Below are positions 37,701-48,467 of a stretch of DNA of 64,000 bases, piece after piece. Below the pieces are notes generated by a model. The model saw only the letters and a list, made by a program, of their open reading frames with translations, was not told the DNA's origin and made no database searches. Numbering within the stretch: the stretch's first letter is position 1; every line of letters begins with the position of its first letter. A program made the translations under genes and the position numbers. The DNA lies in NCBI GenBank assembly GCA_027382625.1, contig JAJKFJ010021265.1:89473-153472 (forward strand). Direction: 5' to 3'. The DNA is from Tetmemena sp. SeJ-2015 (Eukaryota > Ciliophora > Spirotrichea > Sporadotrichida > Oxytrichidae).

Positions 37701-39939
37701 GAAGAAGCAAACCTGAATCAGGTTAAGATTGCATGCAGTTTTATAACAATTATTTAGTATCTTCAATATTAAAATACTTATATGAGAGGATACTTTACTA
37801 AAACAAATCCATGAGAAGTTATGCCGGATTTTGGCTCATCATTTAACCAAATTGATTTTGAAGAGAACTCTGGCTCATGGTAGCAGGCTAGGGAATCCAA
37901 GGATTAGACTAAGTCTAGAACAGGCTTTGTGATTAAGATTCTTTGAATTGATTCTTCAAGTCTCTTTTCTTAGGGGCTTGCTCTGAAGGGTTGAGAATGC
38001 TTATATCGTCTTAAGACTCTTCATCCTCTTTGATAAATACATCTAGGTCTTCGTTTCCTTATGTGCTACTTGAAGAAGGAACAAAGTCTTCATCGCTGGA
38101 AGATTCCTGCTATGTAAAAGTTTTGGTTTCTCCATTAGAGTCTTCGATAGAAAATTGCGTATCTTACAGAGTGTTTTATTCAATTTTGGTTAGATAGTTA
38201 TTAACTATGAGGCTATTAAGTCCATATTTGTCCTTTTGTTTATATTCTGCATTATTTTTAGGTCGCTTATTGGATTTGCCATTTTCAGCAATTGTGGAGC
38301 CTTATCTTTCTTGGGAGAGTCTACAAGATGTTGACATAGAGCCTAGTGAGCATCCACCTTCCTCCATGGCTGCATTCTATAGTTTCTTGTAAAGTCACTA
38401 ATAGGGTGAACTGTTTACATCTTTCAAAGCACTAAAGTAGTAATCTTGATTAGAATTTTAAAAGCTTACCTCTGGGAAAACTGTTGCTCGCATTTTACTA
38501 AAGGAGATTACTGCTCTTCGAACACCACATCCACGCAGCTGTTCACAAAACTATTACTTTGCTAGAGATCTTATTTTTAAGGAGTAATAATCAATTCTTT
38601 TTTGTTAACACTGATCTTTCCACCATTACAAATCTGTTTCTTCTCATCACTACTCTCTTTATCAATTCATTTAAAAAGGTTTTAATGAGCAATATATATT
38701 AATTCCAAACAAAATTAGAATTTTAAATAAATAAATGGTAAAATATAAATTTGATGTTTATCTGTTATTCCCATCTAGGTCTTTAGCATTTTATTAAGAT
38801 CTAACTTGTGCGTTATAAACCTCCTGCATAGCCCATCGTTCTCTTCTTATTTGCAAAGTCCATTCAAGGAAGAGGCATTTGATTGTTGCTTTGAAGGAGG
38901 AGTGCGAGTTACTTTCACTTTAGCTGGAGAATGTTTTAACTAATTGTCGTCTTTAAAGTTCTTATTAAATAAACTCTAAACATTAAAATAAATAACTCTT
39001 TTATCTAATCCGACTAATTTTACCCTAAACTCTTTAAAAGAAATTGCGAGCAGTTCTAAAACTATAACTGTAATTTCAATATAATCAATGCTTATAAATT
39101 TAAAATGAGAATTTTTTATTTTTATTTCCCCCTTTATATAAATTTAGAAAAAGAAGACCTCTTTTAATAATAGAGTGTGTTTATTTTGGGACTAATTACA
39201 TAATATAGTTTCCTTGTAAGATCTGAAAAAAGCGAACTCATTTATTTTACTTTATTGTTTGGTAAGAAATAAACTGATTTAATTATCTTTTGAACTTATT
39301 TATATATTCACTATCTAAAATATTAAAATGACGAGGGAGAATAATGTATCTTTGCTATTTGGATGAAAAAATTTCTAATTAACTTTGATTATAAGCTTGA
39401 TGATATTTATATTGTGATGGTATAATATCCCGTGCTTTAATATAATGATAAAATATGAAAATACTTCGTTTATAATTAATTCCCTTATCATTTTGAAGTG
39501 TATCTTATTAAATAAAATATTAGAGGGAGCTTGAGGAGATTTCTTTAATGTCTTCGACAACTGCTCTTTTTTCTGTCTTAAGATCTGCCTTTCGCATTTT
39601 TACTGACTCCTTAAGGGTTATCAGTTTAGAATTGCTTTAGGTTTTTGAAGGTCTCTTATTGTTTTATGGATGGATGAAGCGGCTGAGTACTTATTATCTT
39701 AGAGAGAGTAAGATAGCTAATCACAAACAGATATCTTCTTCCCGCCACTTATTGAGGAAGGAGTGGAGTTTATAGTTATGGGCGACTCTTTCAAAAAATC
39801 TCTTTAGAGGAAATTCTAAAAACTTTTAGTCACTCTCCTCCTCACTCACTGAGCAATTCAACAAATCTGTCTCGTTAGTATCTTAAAAGCAAGTGCTAGC
39901 TTTCTTTGATTTTTTAGCTTTTCCTTTTTATCCGTACAT
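34724..39939 (-). CDS. SNF2-family DNA translocase, ERCC6/PICH-like
   Basis: A long disordered N terminus (MYGQKGKAKKSKKAST, acidic SSSDEDFVPSSS) precedes a full SNF2 ATPase: motif I VADDMGLGKTIQ, Ia VVICPPTLIDYW, II VIIDEGHRAKN (after IES removal), III LSGTPVQNCLLELYSLYDLV, then helicase C with RLDGGVQNSERD, GIGLNLISANRAIILDPDWN and VI RLYRIGQKQD. SGSVEEHIYRRQIYKSGLF and the tail with VGVSNHQDLYKN resemble ERCC6 and ERCC6L/PICH, pointing to transcription-coupled repair or mitotic/recombination roles. Members translocate on double-stranded DNA in the nucleus. Several GT..AG introns and at least two IESs lie inside. The start at 39939 and the joining of the N-terminal segments are tentative; the C-terminal stop (34724) is clear. 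Confidence 0.85.
36714..36747 (-). other. 26-bp IES in SNF2 motif II, pointer ATCGATAA
   Basis: ATCGATAA at 36714-36721 and 36740-36747. Unspliced, the frame runs DIVIIDRNLQ and then into the wrong frame. Removing 26 bp gives DIVIIDEGHRAKN, the canonical motif II. The segment does not have GT..AG ends. Confidence 0.9.
37304..37339 (-). other. 32-bp IES between SNF2 motifs I and Ia, pointer ATCT
   Basis: ATCT at 37304-37307 and 37336-37339 (AGAT on the coding strand). As it stands the frame hits TGA (TTT ATA AGA TGA). Removal gives NFIRLYANKVHDIVVICPP, continuous with motif Ia. Confidence 0.85.
37376..37407 (-). other. 32-nt GT..AG intron in the SNF2 gene
   Basis: Coding strand reads ..ATT CAG/GTAAAACTC..ACTATAG/ATA TCA GCA ATG. 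Splicing joins GLGKTIQ to ISAMLGYLINF, as expected after motif I. A true intron close to an IES in the same gene. Confidence 0.75.
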
Positions 39940-40112
39940 GCGTATATTATAATATCTTTTAAAGATTTTTAATTAAAACCAATTATGCTAACAGCTCCCT
40001 TAAGCTACATAATATTAGGGCGTCACCCAAAACCCGAATAAAAATACTCTTTACAAAGAGTTAAGAGAGTTTAACTAACTTAGAAGTGTTTAAATTTTAG
40101 AGTTTTAATTAC

Positions 40113-40399
40113 TCACTCTATAATAGTTATAACTATTTATTTGTTAAAATTCATCATGTTTTTCTTGCTGAGTGACGAGTCTTTGCTTCTCGAACTCAAT
40201 CCTAAAATGCTTTGCAATGTTTTTCTGCCTTGCGGGCTAATCATATTAATTATGACGAAATGGAGAATACCTCTTAGGCCATTAACTTAGTAGCCCTCAA
40301 GCAGTCTCTATACATCTAAACAAAAGTTAACATCAACTCATCAAAGGTAGTAATTACCTGGAGAGTAGAAATCTCAGCTAGTTTGACTGTGTTATTCAT
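40113..40399 (-). CDS. Small LYR-motif (LYRM-like) protein
   Basis: Starts MNNTVKLAEISTLQ, then after a 42-nt intron (40316-40357) MYRDCLRATKLMAQE, then after a 34-nt intron (40237-40270) PARQKNIAKHFRIEFEKQR and LVTQQEKHDEF. The YR..CLRA signature followed by the R..I..FR.EF block is that of LYR proteins, small mitochondrial assembly or Fe-S factors that bind acyl carrier protein. The C terminus is unclear: a stop at 40113 requires one more frame change. The gene is divergent from FKBP, with 89 bp between the start codons. Confidence 0.65.
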
Positions 40400-40488
40400 T
40401 TTGCAAATTATAATTTCCCCTCCTCAAGATTAATTATATCTCTATATCTCTAAGCATTATTTAAATTCAAATACAAATTAAAATATCA
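40400..40488. promoter_or_regulatory. 89-bp divergent intergenic region between LYR and FKBP genes
   Basis: Only 89 bp separate the ATG codons of the - strand LYR gene and the + strand FKBP gene, so both promoters must lie here or overlap 5' ends. AT-rich; no specific box is claimed. The pair may share one macronuclear chromosome. Confidence 0.5.
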
Positions 40489-40830
40489 ATGGGAGTATCG
40501 ATAGAGACATTAGTGCTTGGAGATGGCTAGAACTTCCCCAAGCGAGGCAATACTTTAATTGTTCACTACACGGGAAGACTGGAAGATGGATCTAAGTTTG
40601 ACTCCTCAAGGGACAGAAACGAGCCATTTGAATTCGTGCTTGGAGCAGGTCAGGTTATAAGGGGCTGGGAAGAAGGACTTGCTCAAATGAGCAAAGGGCA
40701 AGTGGTAAAGCTAACATGCATTTATTTTCTTTTCACACCGGAGTATGCGTATGGACAACAGGGATTCCCTCCCATCATTCCTGGAAATGCTACCCTAGTT
40801 TTCGAAGTGGAGTTGATTGACTTTAAGTGA
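40489..40830 (+). CDS. FKBP12-type peptidyl-prolyl isomerase
   Basis: Single-domain FKBP, 108 aa after IES removal, the usual FKBP12 length. [74 protein letters not shown], then [20 protein letters not shown]. Conserved drug/proline-pocket residues are visible (Y of HYTG, D of FDS, V-I of QVIRGW, W, Y of PEYAYG, F of VFEVEL). Cytosolic cis-trans proline isomerase, a folding helper and the target of FK506/rapamycin in other eukaryotes. One in-frame TAG codes Gln. The germline copy carries a 15-bp insertion. Confidence 0.95.
40719..40735 (+). other. 15-bp IES in FKBP, pointer CA
   Basis: CA at 40719-40720 and 40734-40735. The 15 bp CATTTATTTTCTTTT interrupt KLTC/TPEYAYG, adding IYFLF at a place where FKBPs have no insertion. 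Removal gives TGC ACA CCG. It is in frame and without GT..AG, so it is not a standard intron. Confidence 0.8.
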
Positions 40831-40884
40831 TAGATTTAATTTAAGAAATAAATTAAGCTTAAATCAGAGCCGTGTGTCTTTAAA

Positions 40885-41160
40885 TCAAATAAAGGGAGGC
40901 TTATAATCGGGGGAGGCTGCATCTGAATCTTGTGAATCTTGGTAGTGCTCTTCTGCAGCCTGGTCTTTCGGGTCGTTGATGTTTACAGGACTGAATTTGT
41001 TAGGATTCTCCAAATACTGCCTATTAAATCAGTTTAAAAATATAGTTCTAACTTCTTTATATCATCCATTACATTAAATTAATGACTATTATGTTTTATC
41101 ATAAAGCATGTAGTTGCTCAGCAGTCTCACTATTCCAATTCGGAATTCATCATCAATCAT
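40885..41160 (-). CDS. Small hypothetical acidic protein
   Basis: Two coding segments: MIDDEFRIGIVRLLSNYML YDKT (41160 down to about 41090) and RQYLENPNKFSPVNINDP..SPDYKPPFI ending TGA at 40885. Between them about 75 bp of AT-rich DNA changes frame (IES or intron not resolved). About 70 aa, no family recognised. It lies between convergent FKBP and the TPR gene. Confidence 0.5.
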
Positions 41161-41466
41161 ATCATAAAACATATTAAGATATTAAAATGCTATTTTTGTA
41201 TGATTTTAATCTCAAATAAGATAGTTTATATTACACCACTTTTAGTTTAAATTTAGTTTATTATAAATCTTAATTAATTTTTCTATTTTAAATATAATTT
41301 GATAATTCTTTTCTTAAAAGATTAAATAGAATTACATTTAAATTTTACAAATTTAATTTAATTTTAACTTATTATTATTTAATTGTTAATATCATAAATT
41401 AAAAAATTTGTAGAAAGAATGCATTATATTTAAGTATGCTATGATTAATTGCAATAGTTATATAAA
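41161..41466. other. AT-rich spacer
   Basis: No coding or repeat recognised between the small acidic protein and the TPR gene. Confidence 0.5.
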
Positions 41467-43960
41467 TCACTTCTTCTTTTTGCCCTTCTTTCCCTTCTTC
41501 TTTTTCTTTAGTTTAGGAGCAGGATGTGGCACTGCAGTTGTCCACAGCTGCCGAAATTAAGGCTTCACATTTAGCACTGTCTTGTGTCCCTTTAAATATT
41601 TAATAAAATATGGTTATATTTTAATTTATCCCTTAGTTATATTTCTTGATGCCTAACAAAATCAAACTTAATTAAAAACTTACAGTCATTTAATCAAATT
41701 CACAGACAATAAATCTCTATATAAATAAGTATTGAAATTGTTCTCTCATGAGAAGGTCCAAGCTCGCACTCTAGAATAGCATGAGCCAGCTCAAAGTAAG
41801 CCAGGCACTCTTAGTTTCTTTCGAGCATGTACATGCAGCATCCTAGATTGTTATAAACAGTAGCTGTGTCAACAACATAATAAATATTATCATTAAAAAT
41901 GTCAACAGTATCGCCGCCAAGTCTTTCCTCTCTGATTTCTCTAGCCTGCATGTAGCATCTTAACGCCCAAGCAGGTTCATCCATATGATACAGCACACTT
42001 CCCAAACCGCAGAACGGGAAAGCCTTATCAGGGTGATTGTAAACCAAATTAATATTCTTTGCTCTCATGTAGCAACTCAGGGCTATGTCATCCTTTCCAC
42101 AAGACTCATAGACTGAACCAAGAGACATCTCGAAAAACAGCTCCAGCTCATTTCTCAGTTTTGCTACATTCAGGGTAGCTCTCCACTGAACTCTTCCTTC
42201 TTCAAAAGAATGAACAGCCATCTCGTAATGACCAGAGTTTTGGTAAACTATAGCTGACTCAATTAGAGTCGCTATCTCATGAGGGGCCTCTGGCGGGAAG
42301 AATACTTCCTTTATCAAGCAGGGTGCAACTCCTGAGTTACCCTACTCTCCTCTGATATTGCAAGGGAAAATGTTGTCTATCATGTCCTTCCTTGCATCTC
42401 TTATCAGCTATAGAGTTTAAGGCTCCGGTTTAGCAGGAGCTTCTGCCCACTTTGTTGGCTTTGGAGGAGGCTCATCCTTCTTTCTTTGAGGAGGTTTCTT
42501 AGCTTGTTTTTTCTTCTTTTTCTTATCATTTTCATCTTCTGGCTTTGGCATGTGCTTACCGAAGAGTATTCTTGGTAACTTATATGGCCTAGGATTGACT
42601 TGTTCCACCAAAGGCTTTGAAGGGATAGGAGGTAGAAGTCCATCTAACTCATTAAGGATTTAATCGTAATCAATGATGAAGTCCTTTTCCTCTTCTGCCT
42701 TCTTAGCCAGGAATTCCTAGAACAACAATAGAAAAATAATTGCAACTTTTGCTATTCATCTAATTCTTCTTCTGACTCCCAGCCCTCATCTTCCTCTTCG
42801 TCTGAAAATATGTCCTCATCATCAGAGCCTTTCCCATAAGACATTCTTCTTGTCACATCCTCGTAGTTCAGCAGGGTTTTATTTATCGACTGAGCTTTGT
42901 GGAAACCAAGTTTCTCCACAAAGAAATCTTACAAGAATAAAATTTAATAGGTATTTATTAAAGAAATCTCCTAGCTTGCCAGCTATGCTATCAGATGTAT
43001 TTACGCAGTTACAGGCTATCCTTCCTAACACAAAAACGAACTCGTGCTTAATATAAAATTTTTGTCATTTAAATTTGTGGAAAAGAAGACCAGGCTCTCC
43101 ATTCTTAGGTTCACATTAGGTTGTCTGGTAATTTTTATCGGCCTCATAGGTTCTCACTATTTCATGATTCTCCTCGAAGAAAGCGTATTCCTCTGCGGTC
43201 ATAGGAGGTATGGTGGCTTTAACAAGTTCTTCAAGAAATTCCACGTTGAGCATATGTGGAATGAGGAACTTAACTCTAGCCAGCTTAAGGAAACTCCTGC
43301 AAATCATGGTAACATCCTTCTCCTCTATATCCCTCCAATTTAGTACTCTCTTGCCAGCATTGAAGTTCTAATGGATGTAACCTGTAAATAACTACTTCAG
43401 TTAGTCTAAATAGTTCAGGTAAACTATAATTCCCTCTTCTGAGAGTATCTCCATCGTATCCTCATCCATTTTAGGTACTCTCCCACCAATCACTATATCA
43501 AAATCAGATTCAATCAAACTACTAAATCATCCATCCTCAATTAAATAACTTACATCTCATATCGCTTGTCATTATTTAGTCCACGAGCATTTAAGAAAAC
43601 ATAGTCTCAAAGGGGTTCTCTTCATGTCCATAGAGCGCCTTAGAAAGCAGGACTATCGCATAGTAGAACTTAGTGTTATCTAGGAATACATTTTCAGGTC
43701 CACAGGCTTCTTTGAAAGCTGTGTAAAATATTTCTATCCCATGTCTATTCGATATCATATTTCTCTCTATCGCCAGCAGAAAGAACTGAGTGATGTTCAT
43801 CAACCCATCCTAATAAATGATTCGTATTTCATTTATTTAGATTTAGCACAAGTTGATCTCTATTAAAAGAAATAGTCTTACTTCATCGCACTTGGTTTGG
43901 TAGAGTTAATCAAGTCGAGCCTCCTCAGTTTTCCTAAGAATTATACTGTGCTCTGCCATT
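41467..43960 (-). CDS. TPR-repeat protein with Lys-rich tail
   Basis: Starts MAEHSIILRKTEEARLDQLY and, after a GTAAGA..ATTAG intron, has an alpha-helical N-terminal region (MNITQFFLLAIERNMISNR), a second GTAAGT..ATATAG intron, KLGDFFVEKLGFHKAQSINK (after IES removal), an acidic patch (GSDDEDIFSDEEEDEGWESE), a Pro/Lys hinge (KKKKKKQAKKPPQRKK), then at least four TPR-like units (ATLIESAIVYQNSGHYEMAV, SLGSVYESCGKDDIALSCY, LGSVLYHMDEPAWALRCYMQ, NNLGCCMYMLERNQECLAY) and a tail PAPKLKKKKKGKKGKKKK. It is a scaffold or adaptor type. A ciliary role is a guess from the similar domain plan of ciliate TPR proteins. Stop at 41467. Confidence 0.75.
41708..41728 (-). other. Probable 16-bp IES near the TPR C terminus, pointer AATAA
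   Basis: AATAA at 41708-41712 and 41724-41728. Removing 16 bp links GPSHERTIS to a frame leading, after a GTAAG..AAAG intron, into GHKTVLNVKPQFRQLW and the Lys-rich tail. Without removal the frame hits TGA. Other short repeats could also serve. Confidence 0.5.
42920..42969 (-). other. 40-bp IES with 10-bp pointer AAAGAAATCT in the TPR gene
   Basis: AAAGAAATCT occurs at 42920-42929 and 42960-42969. Upstream frame reads AGKLGDFFNKYLLNF.. and then runs to TGA; downstream frame reads FFVEKLGFHKAQSINK. Deleting one repeat copy plus the 30 bp between joins them as AGKLGDFFVEKLGFHK in one frame. No GT..AG ends. Confidence 0.92.
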
Positions 43961-44058
43961 TTATTACTGAAAATGCAACGGAAATTTAAATTATATCTCC
44001 TTCTTCCATCCCCTTAAATTCCATATTTGATTTCAATATTGATGTTATGGATGGATGA

Positions 44059-47000
44059 CTAAAAATATAAGAACATTTTAATGAGATTGAGAGATCTCTT
44101 AAGTTTTATGATGAGCACTACTGAATTTATCAATAAAATTTTTCGTAAGAGATTCTCTTGATGAAGTTTTCGTCGTTGTTGGATTTTTGAAGTTGCAAAA
44201 TATAATATATACAAGATAGTGAGAGTGTTTTTGTGCCTAAAGAACGTGGTTACATACTTGTTTGTCTTTTGAGGTAGATACTTGTTGATTATGTGGGCAT
44301 TAGACTGAGACCTTATGTCTATAATTGCTGCTCCGTCGTCAGTTTTAATGAAAACTAAATCGTAGTCAGTTTCCAATATCGACTTAAAATACTCAATACC
44401 AATTAACTTAGTGACGTTGTCCATCTTCACAAATATGTTAAATAGATTAGTTGTAGTTGAGGTTTGAGAGTGGGTTTTTAATCTTTCTCTTTACGCCCTT
44501 GGTTTTCAAGTCCAATAACACCATGTGGTCGTCTTGGTGTAATCCTACCAGAAGTAGTTCTCCCTTTATTTAAATAAATATGCATATTTCTAGCAGAGAC
44601 ACCACATTTTACTAAGCATACAAAATACACATTATATTTATATGTTTAATTAAAGCAAAGAAATTGATATCATCGTCCTCCCCCTTGTTTTCTGAGTACT
44701 CTATCTCGTTTTCTCCGTCTATTGAAAGGTCGTACCATCTCAAAGCTCCCAGGTCAGACTAAACATCATTCACACCTATTATCATTTATCCATTCTAAGT
44801 GTAGTTTGGAAATACTAAGCAATTAAATAAATTTAATTACTTTACGATAATTAATTAAATTAAAAACAATTTATTAAAATATGGAAATTATTATAGCAAA
44901 ATATACTCGGTGGGAATGATATACAAATTAATACTATATTTATTTATATTAAATTAACTCCCTTACAGTTAATTATACTAACTTAATTATCGAATGAAGG
45001 TAATTATAATTGAGATATATAATATAATTAAGGTCTCCCTCTGGAATCCAAGATGACTTAATGACATTGAAATCCTTGACGTTTAAAATATCAATGTAGC
45101 CTTCGACTTAGCAACAAAATAAGAATCTCTAGTGATAGATCTTCAAGTCTTTTACTGCTGCTTGAGACTTAATTGATTTGAGTACTTTGAAATTTCCATC
45201 ATCTTCGATAATTAAATTAAAAGTTAATTTAATGAGCTGAGTGATGGTGTCTTGTTGAGTGATAAAGATGAAATGATTGAATTGTTCAATGTGAGCTATT
45301 CTGATGCTAGATTAAATTTGAATTGTTTGCTATTTGAGAAGGTGCTGATCAGCCAGACAAACCCCTCTTTTGAATTGCATAAATATGAAGTGAGGTTATA
45401 CACTGGCAATGAGTCTGCACTTTTTGATTTGATCATTAGAGATAACATTAACTTGCACACTCTTCTTCTAAATATAGATGTCAAGGGAACTCATCTTTAG
45501 CTGCTTGTCAACCACTTAAACAGATATCTACTTCCCATATAAGTTATTCAACACATTTATTACAAATATAACTAAATTAGTAATCAATATCAAATAAATA
45601 TGTTTTACTTTGGTCTAATTATAACTTATAACTCAAAGCATAATTATTTCTGCTCTTATTATAAAAATTAATGTGCTAATTATGCAAAACAAATTACGAT
45701 TTGCAAACATCCTTACACTCAATTTATTGTAATAATATAAAATTCATAACAAAACTTCATTAAAAATGTTTATATAATTTGATAACATTTTTGAAAGTCA
45801 AAAGCTTAAGTGAACTAGTTTTAGACTTTGAATCAAAATCCATGGTTAGAAAGTTGAGATCACAAAATTCGTTCCAACTCACCACACTGTACAAAGAATA
45901 GTTATCATATGGCTGCTCAATTAAATCATAAATATTTTATTAGTCTATGTTGTGAAGAGTTTGCGCAATTTACTATTAGTAAGTCTGTAGAAGTTTTAAC
46001 CAGCAAGTATGGAAAATTAACAATATCGAAACCTGGAACTGCAGAGAGATAGCAATGCTTTAAACTAGGTGAGAGTATTTCAATCTTGTCAACTACTTTC
46101 CAAGTTATTCTATCCACAATAAATAACTAGCTTTTATTTCTAATGCAAGCAGCTAAGCGTTTCACTGGCAGCTCAACTATACACTCCACATATTCACCTT
46201 AGAAGTAGACTTCCTCATTAAACTGTCCATATATTAAATTGGTGAAAGTAGATCTCCTTTCATTTATCAATTAGTAAGCATCATTAAAATAATTGATGAA
46301 GTCCAACTTCATAAACCTAATGCCTCCTTAGTTAGTTTCAATGTCATTAACAGCTACCGCGAACTCAGACATAGATTCTTCTGATGTTGTTCTTAGAATG
46401 TCACAAATGAATTAGCATGTCATACTCAATAACAACAATAAAAATATATATTAATTTATTATCTTTTGATACTGTGCTTGAAGACTTTCTGTTGCTTGAT
46501 GACGTCCACAATTTCTATGATACCTTGATTGAGCCCACATGCCAAATGCCTCAAATTGATTTTGTAAAGTTTATAGATAGTGCTAGATAGTTGAAGGTAA
46601 AATAAAACAAGAGTGTACTGCTGTTGTTTTCGCCTCTTAGGGTCAAAGAAAAGAACAAAGTTTTCAATTGCAAAGATCAAGCAGTCACCCACTTCACATG
46701 CTGCTCTAATCTTCCCAGAAACTTCATAAGTCTGGTCAAGTTCGTAGTTTGTGTTGTACGAATATATTTTACAATCCCTTCCTCCCAAGTAAAATTGGTT
46801 GTCTTTGGTTTTGCAAACCACAAAAAGCATCTCATTTGAATTCGTCATCTGGATTTATAAAAATATTTACTCTTTCTCATTTTAACGAAATAATCATAGT
46901 ATCTTTAAATGGACAAAATTAAAATACTTTATAATTTTGATTTCCCTAGTTTTGTAAGACTTGGCTTCGATCTAGTTTTCAATATTGTATAAATAAGAAT

Positions 47001-47967
47001 ATTGTCTAGCACGATCTCATCTTGAGAGCCTCTAATTATCTTATACTGAATAGACTGAATATCTTTTTGAAACAGAGGGCTTTCAAGAATCTGAGAGATC
47101 TTAGGTCTCTTTTGAGGGTCCTCTGCCATCATGGTTTTAATTAAGTCTTGGAACTATTTGGGTATTTTAGAGTCAAACTTGACTGTGTTTTTCAGAACGT
47201 CCTTCACATGAATTACCTTATTCCCATAAATTACTTGTAAGAAATAATTACTTATTGGTGAACATGACATTTAAGATTTAGCCGAGTGCATATATGTCTA
47301 CCTTTTTAGTGTAGCTGGTGAAATCATTTGCCTGCAACTCAGGTGCCATATAAGCCAATGTAACATATACAACAGACATATATGATAATTGTTCCTTTCT
47401 GGGATTGCAGTACTTAGTTGCTTGCGTCTAGTCTTTTGGCAAAGCCGAAATCACTGATCTTGATAATATTTGGTCTTATTAATCAGGATATTTTCAGGTT
47501 TTAGGTCTCTATGAATTATTCGCTGCTAGCTGTTGTGCAGGTACTCCATCCCCATGCATATCTGAGTGAAGTAGTAGGTTATTTAGGCAACTGTCAAAGG
47601 CTTCTCATCAATCATTTGTTGGAGAGTGCCTCCATCCACGTACTCCAAAATAATCACTACTTTGTTCTTTTGGTTCCTAAATGCCTCCTCGTATCTCACA
47701 ATGAAGGGATGACTCAAACTCTTCAGAAGCTCTATCTCGTCAAACTACTCTTTGCAGAATTGATGTTAAAGTACTTTCTTAAAAGTATTAAATTTCATGG
47801 CGTATAGTTTTCTATCTGTTGCGCGATTTGCCAAGTAGACAGTTGAGAAGGATCCATGGCCTAGTTTTCTCTCTTTTCTGTAGGCTTGGTCCTCATTCTT
47901 TAAACTCAGTCTGGATAATAAAGACTCAAAATAAAATATACTCCACCATAACTAGTTTTTAACTTCA
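44059..47967 (-). CDS. Protein kinase continuing into a beta-propeller-like region
   Basis: Ser/Thr kinase with G-loop LGHGSFSTVYLA, Lys in YAMKFN, EIELLKSLSHPFIVRYEEAF, HRDLKPENILI, SDFGFAKRL, activation end KGTLAYMAPELQ and a C-lobe MMAEDPQKRPKISQIL. A start at 47967 (MKLWWSIFYFE after an 11-bp IES) is favoured. Downstream on the same strand come repeated strand-rich units of WD/propeller type: YLGGRDCKIYSYN, FAIENFVLFFDPKRRK, HLACGLNQGIIEIVDV, RFLFCCQVEGYIDILNVKDF, LLLVGLHQDDHMVLLDLK, DLVFIKTDDGAAIIDIRSQ. The kinase frame meets TGA at 46845, overlapping ATG of the next frame, so two genes are possible; ciliates lack operons and an unresolved IES would fuse them. At least four interruptions lie in the kinase part. 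The 3' end is approximate. Confidence 0.65.
47217..47256 (-). other. 34-bp IES in the kinase C-lobe, pointer CTTATT
   Basis: CTTATT at 47217-47222 and 47251-47256. Removing 34 bp gives NVMFTNKVIHVKDVLKNTV in one frame; unremoved, the frame runs into TGA. Confidence 0.85.
47359..47392 (-). other. 31-bp IES before kinase APE motif, pointer TGT
   Basis: TGT at 47359-47361 and 47390-47392. Removing 31 bp restores KGTLAYMAPELQ; unremoved, the frame ends in TGA. The pointer is only 3 bp but the restored motif is canonical. Confidence 0.88.
47949..47964 (-). other. Probable 11-bp IES just after the kinase start, pointer TAACT
   Basis: TAACT at 47949-47953 and 47960-47964. Removing 11 bp puts ATG AAG TTA TGG in frame with the kinase; otherwise this ATG frame stops at TGA within 21 codons. 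Confidence 0.55.
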
Positions 47968-48467
47968 TTATAATTTAGTCAATTATAATTAATAAATTAT
48001 ATTTTATCTAAGAATCGAATTATAAGCAGCAATGCAAATGCAAAAACAAATTAAGGCATGAAGATTAATTTTATTTGCATTTTCAGTTTACCAAGAGTCT
48101 AATTTATATTCTTAATATACTTTTTACTGATATCAAATTATAGTTTGAAAATATGTCTCACCTTAAATAAATTTAAAATTTATTTTCATAAAATTAAAAC
48201 TTTTAAATATTATGTCGAAAGATCTGGAAATAAAAAAAAATTCTTCTGCTTATTTTTCAAGACTTCTTTTTAAAGGATTTATAGAGACATTTTATGATAA
48301 ATATAGTTTTTCTTACATAATTTTGATTATATTTTATATAATTTAGTAAGCTTATTTTAAAATACTTGGTCGGATAATAAATTATGTTTTTTCATTTTAA
48401 AAACTTACCTCTGAATGGAACCAACTATGAAATAATATTGATAAGTTCCTATTATTCAAATTAAAAT
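47968..48467. other. AT-rich spacer, no gene seen
   Basis: Lies between the kinase start and the end of the LRR gene. No conserved frame or repeat recognised. Confidence 0.5.

Noticed and set aside
45252..45500. Open frame of 82 aa on + strand
   Set aside because: It opposes a continuous - strand propeller-like frame (RLIASVQPHFIFMQF..IIEDDGNFKVLKS) that fits the flanking coding.
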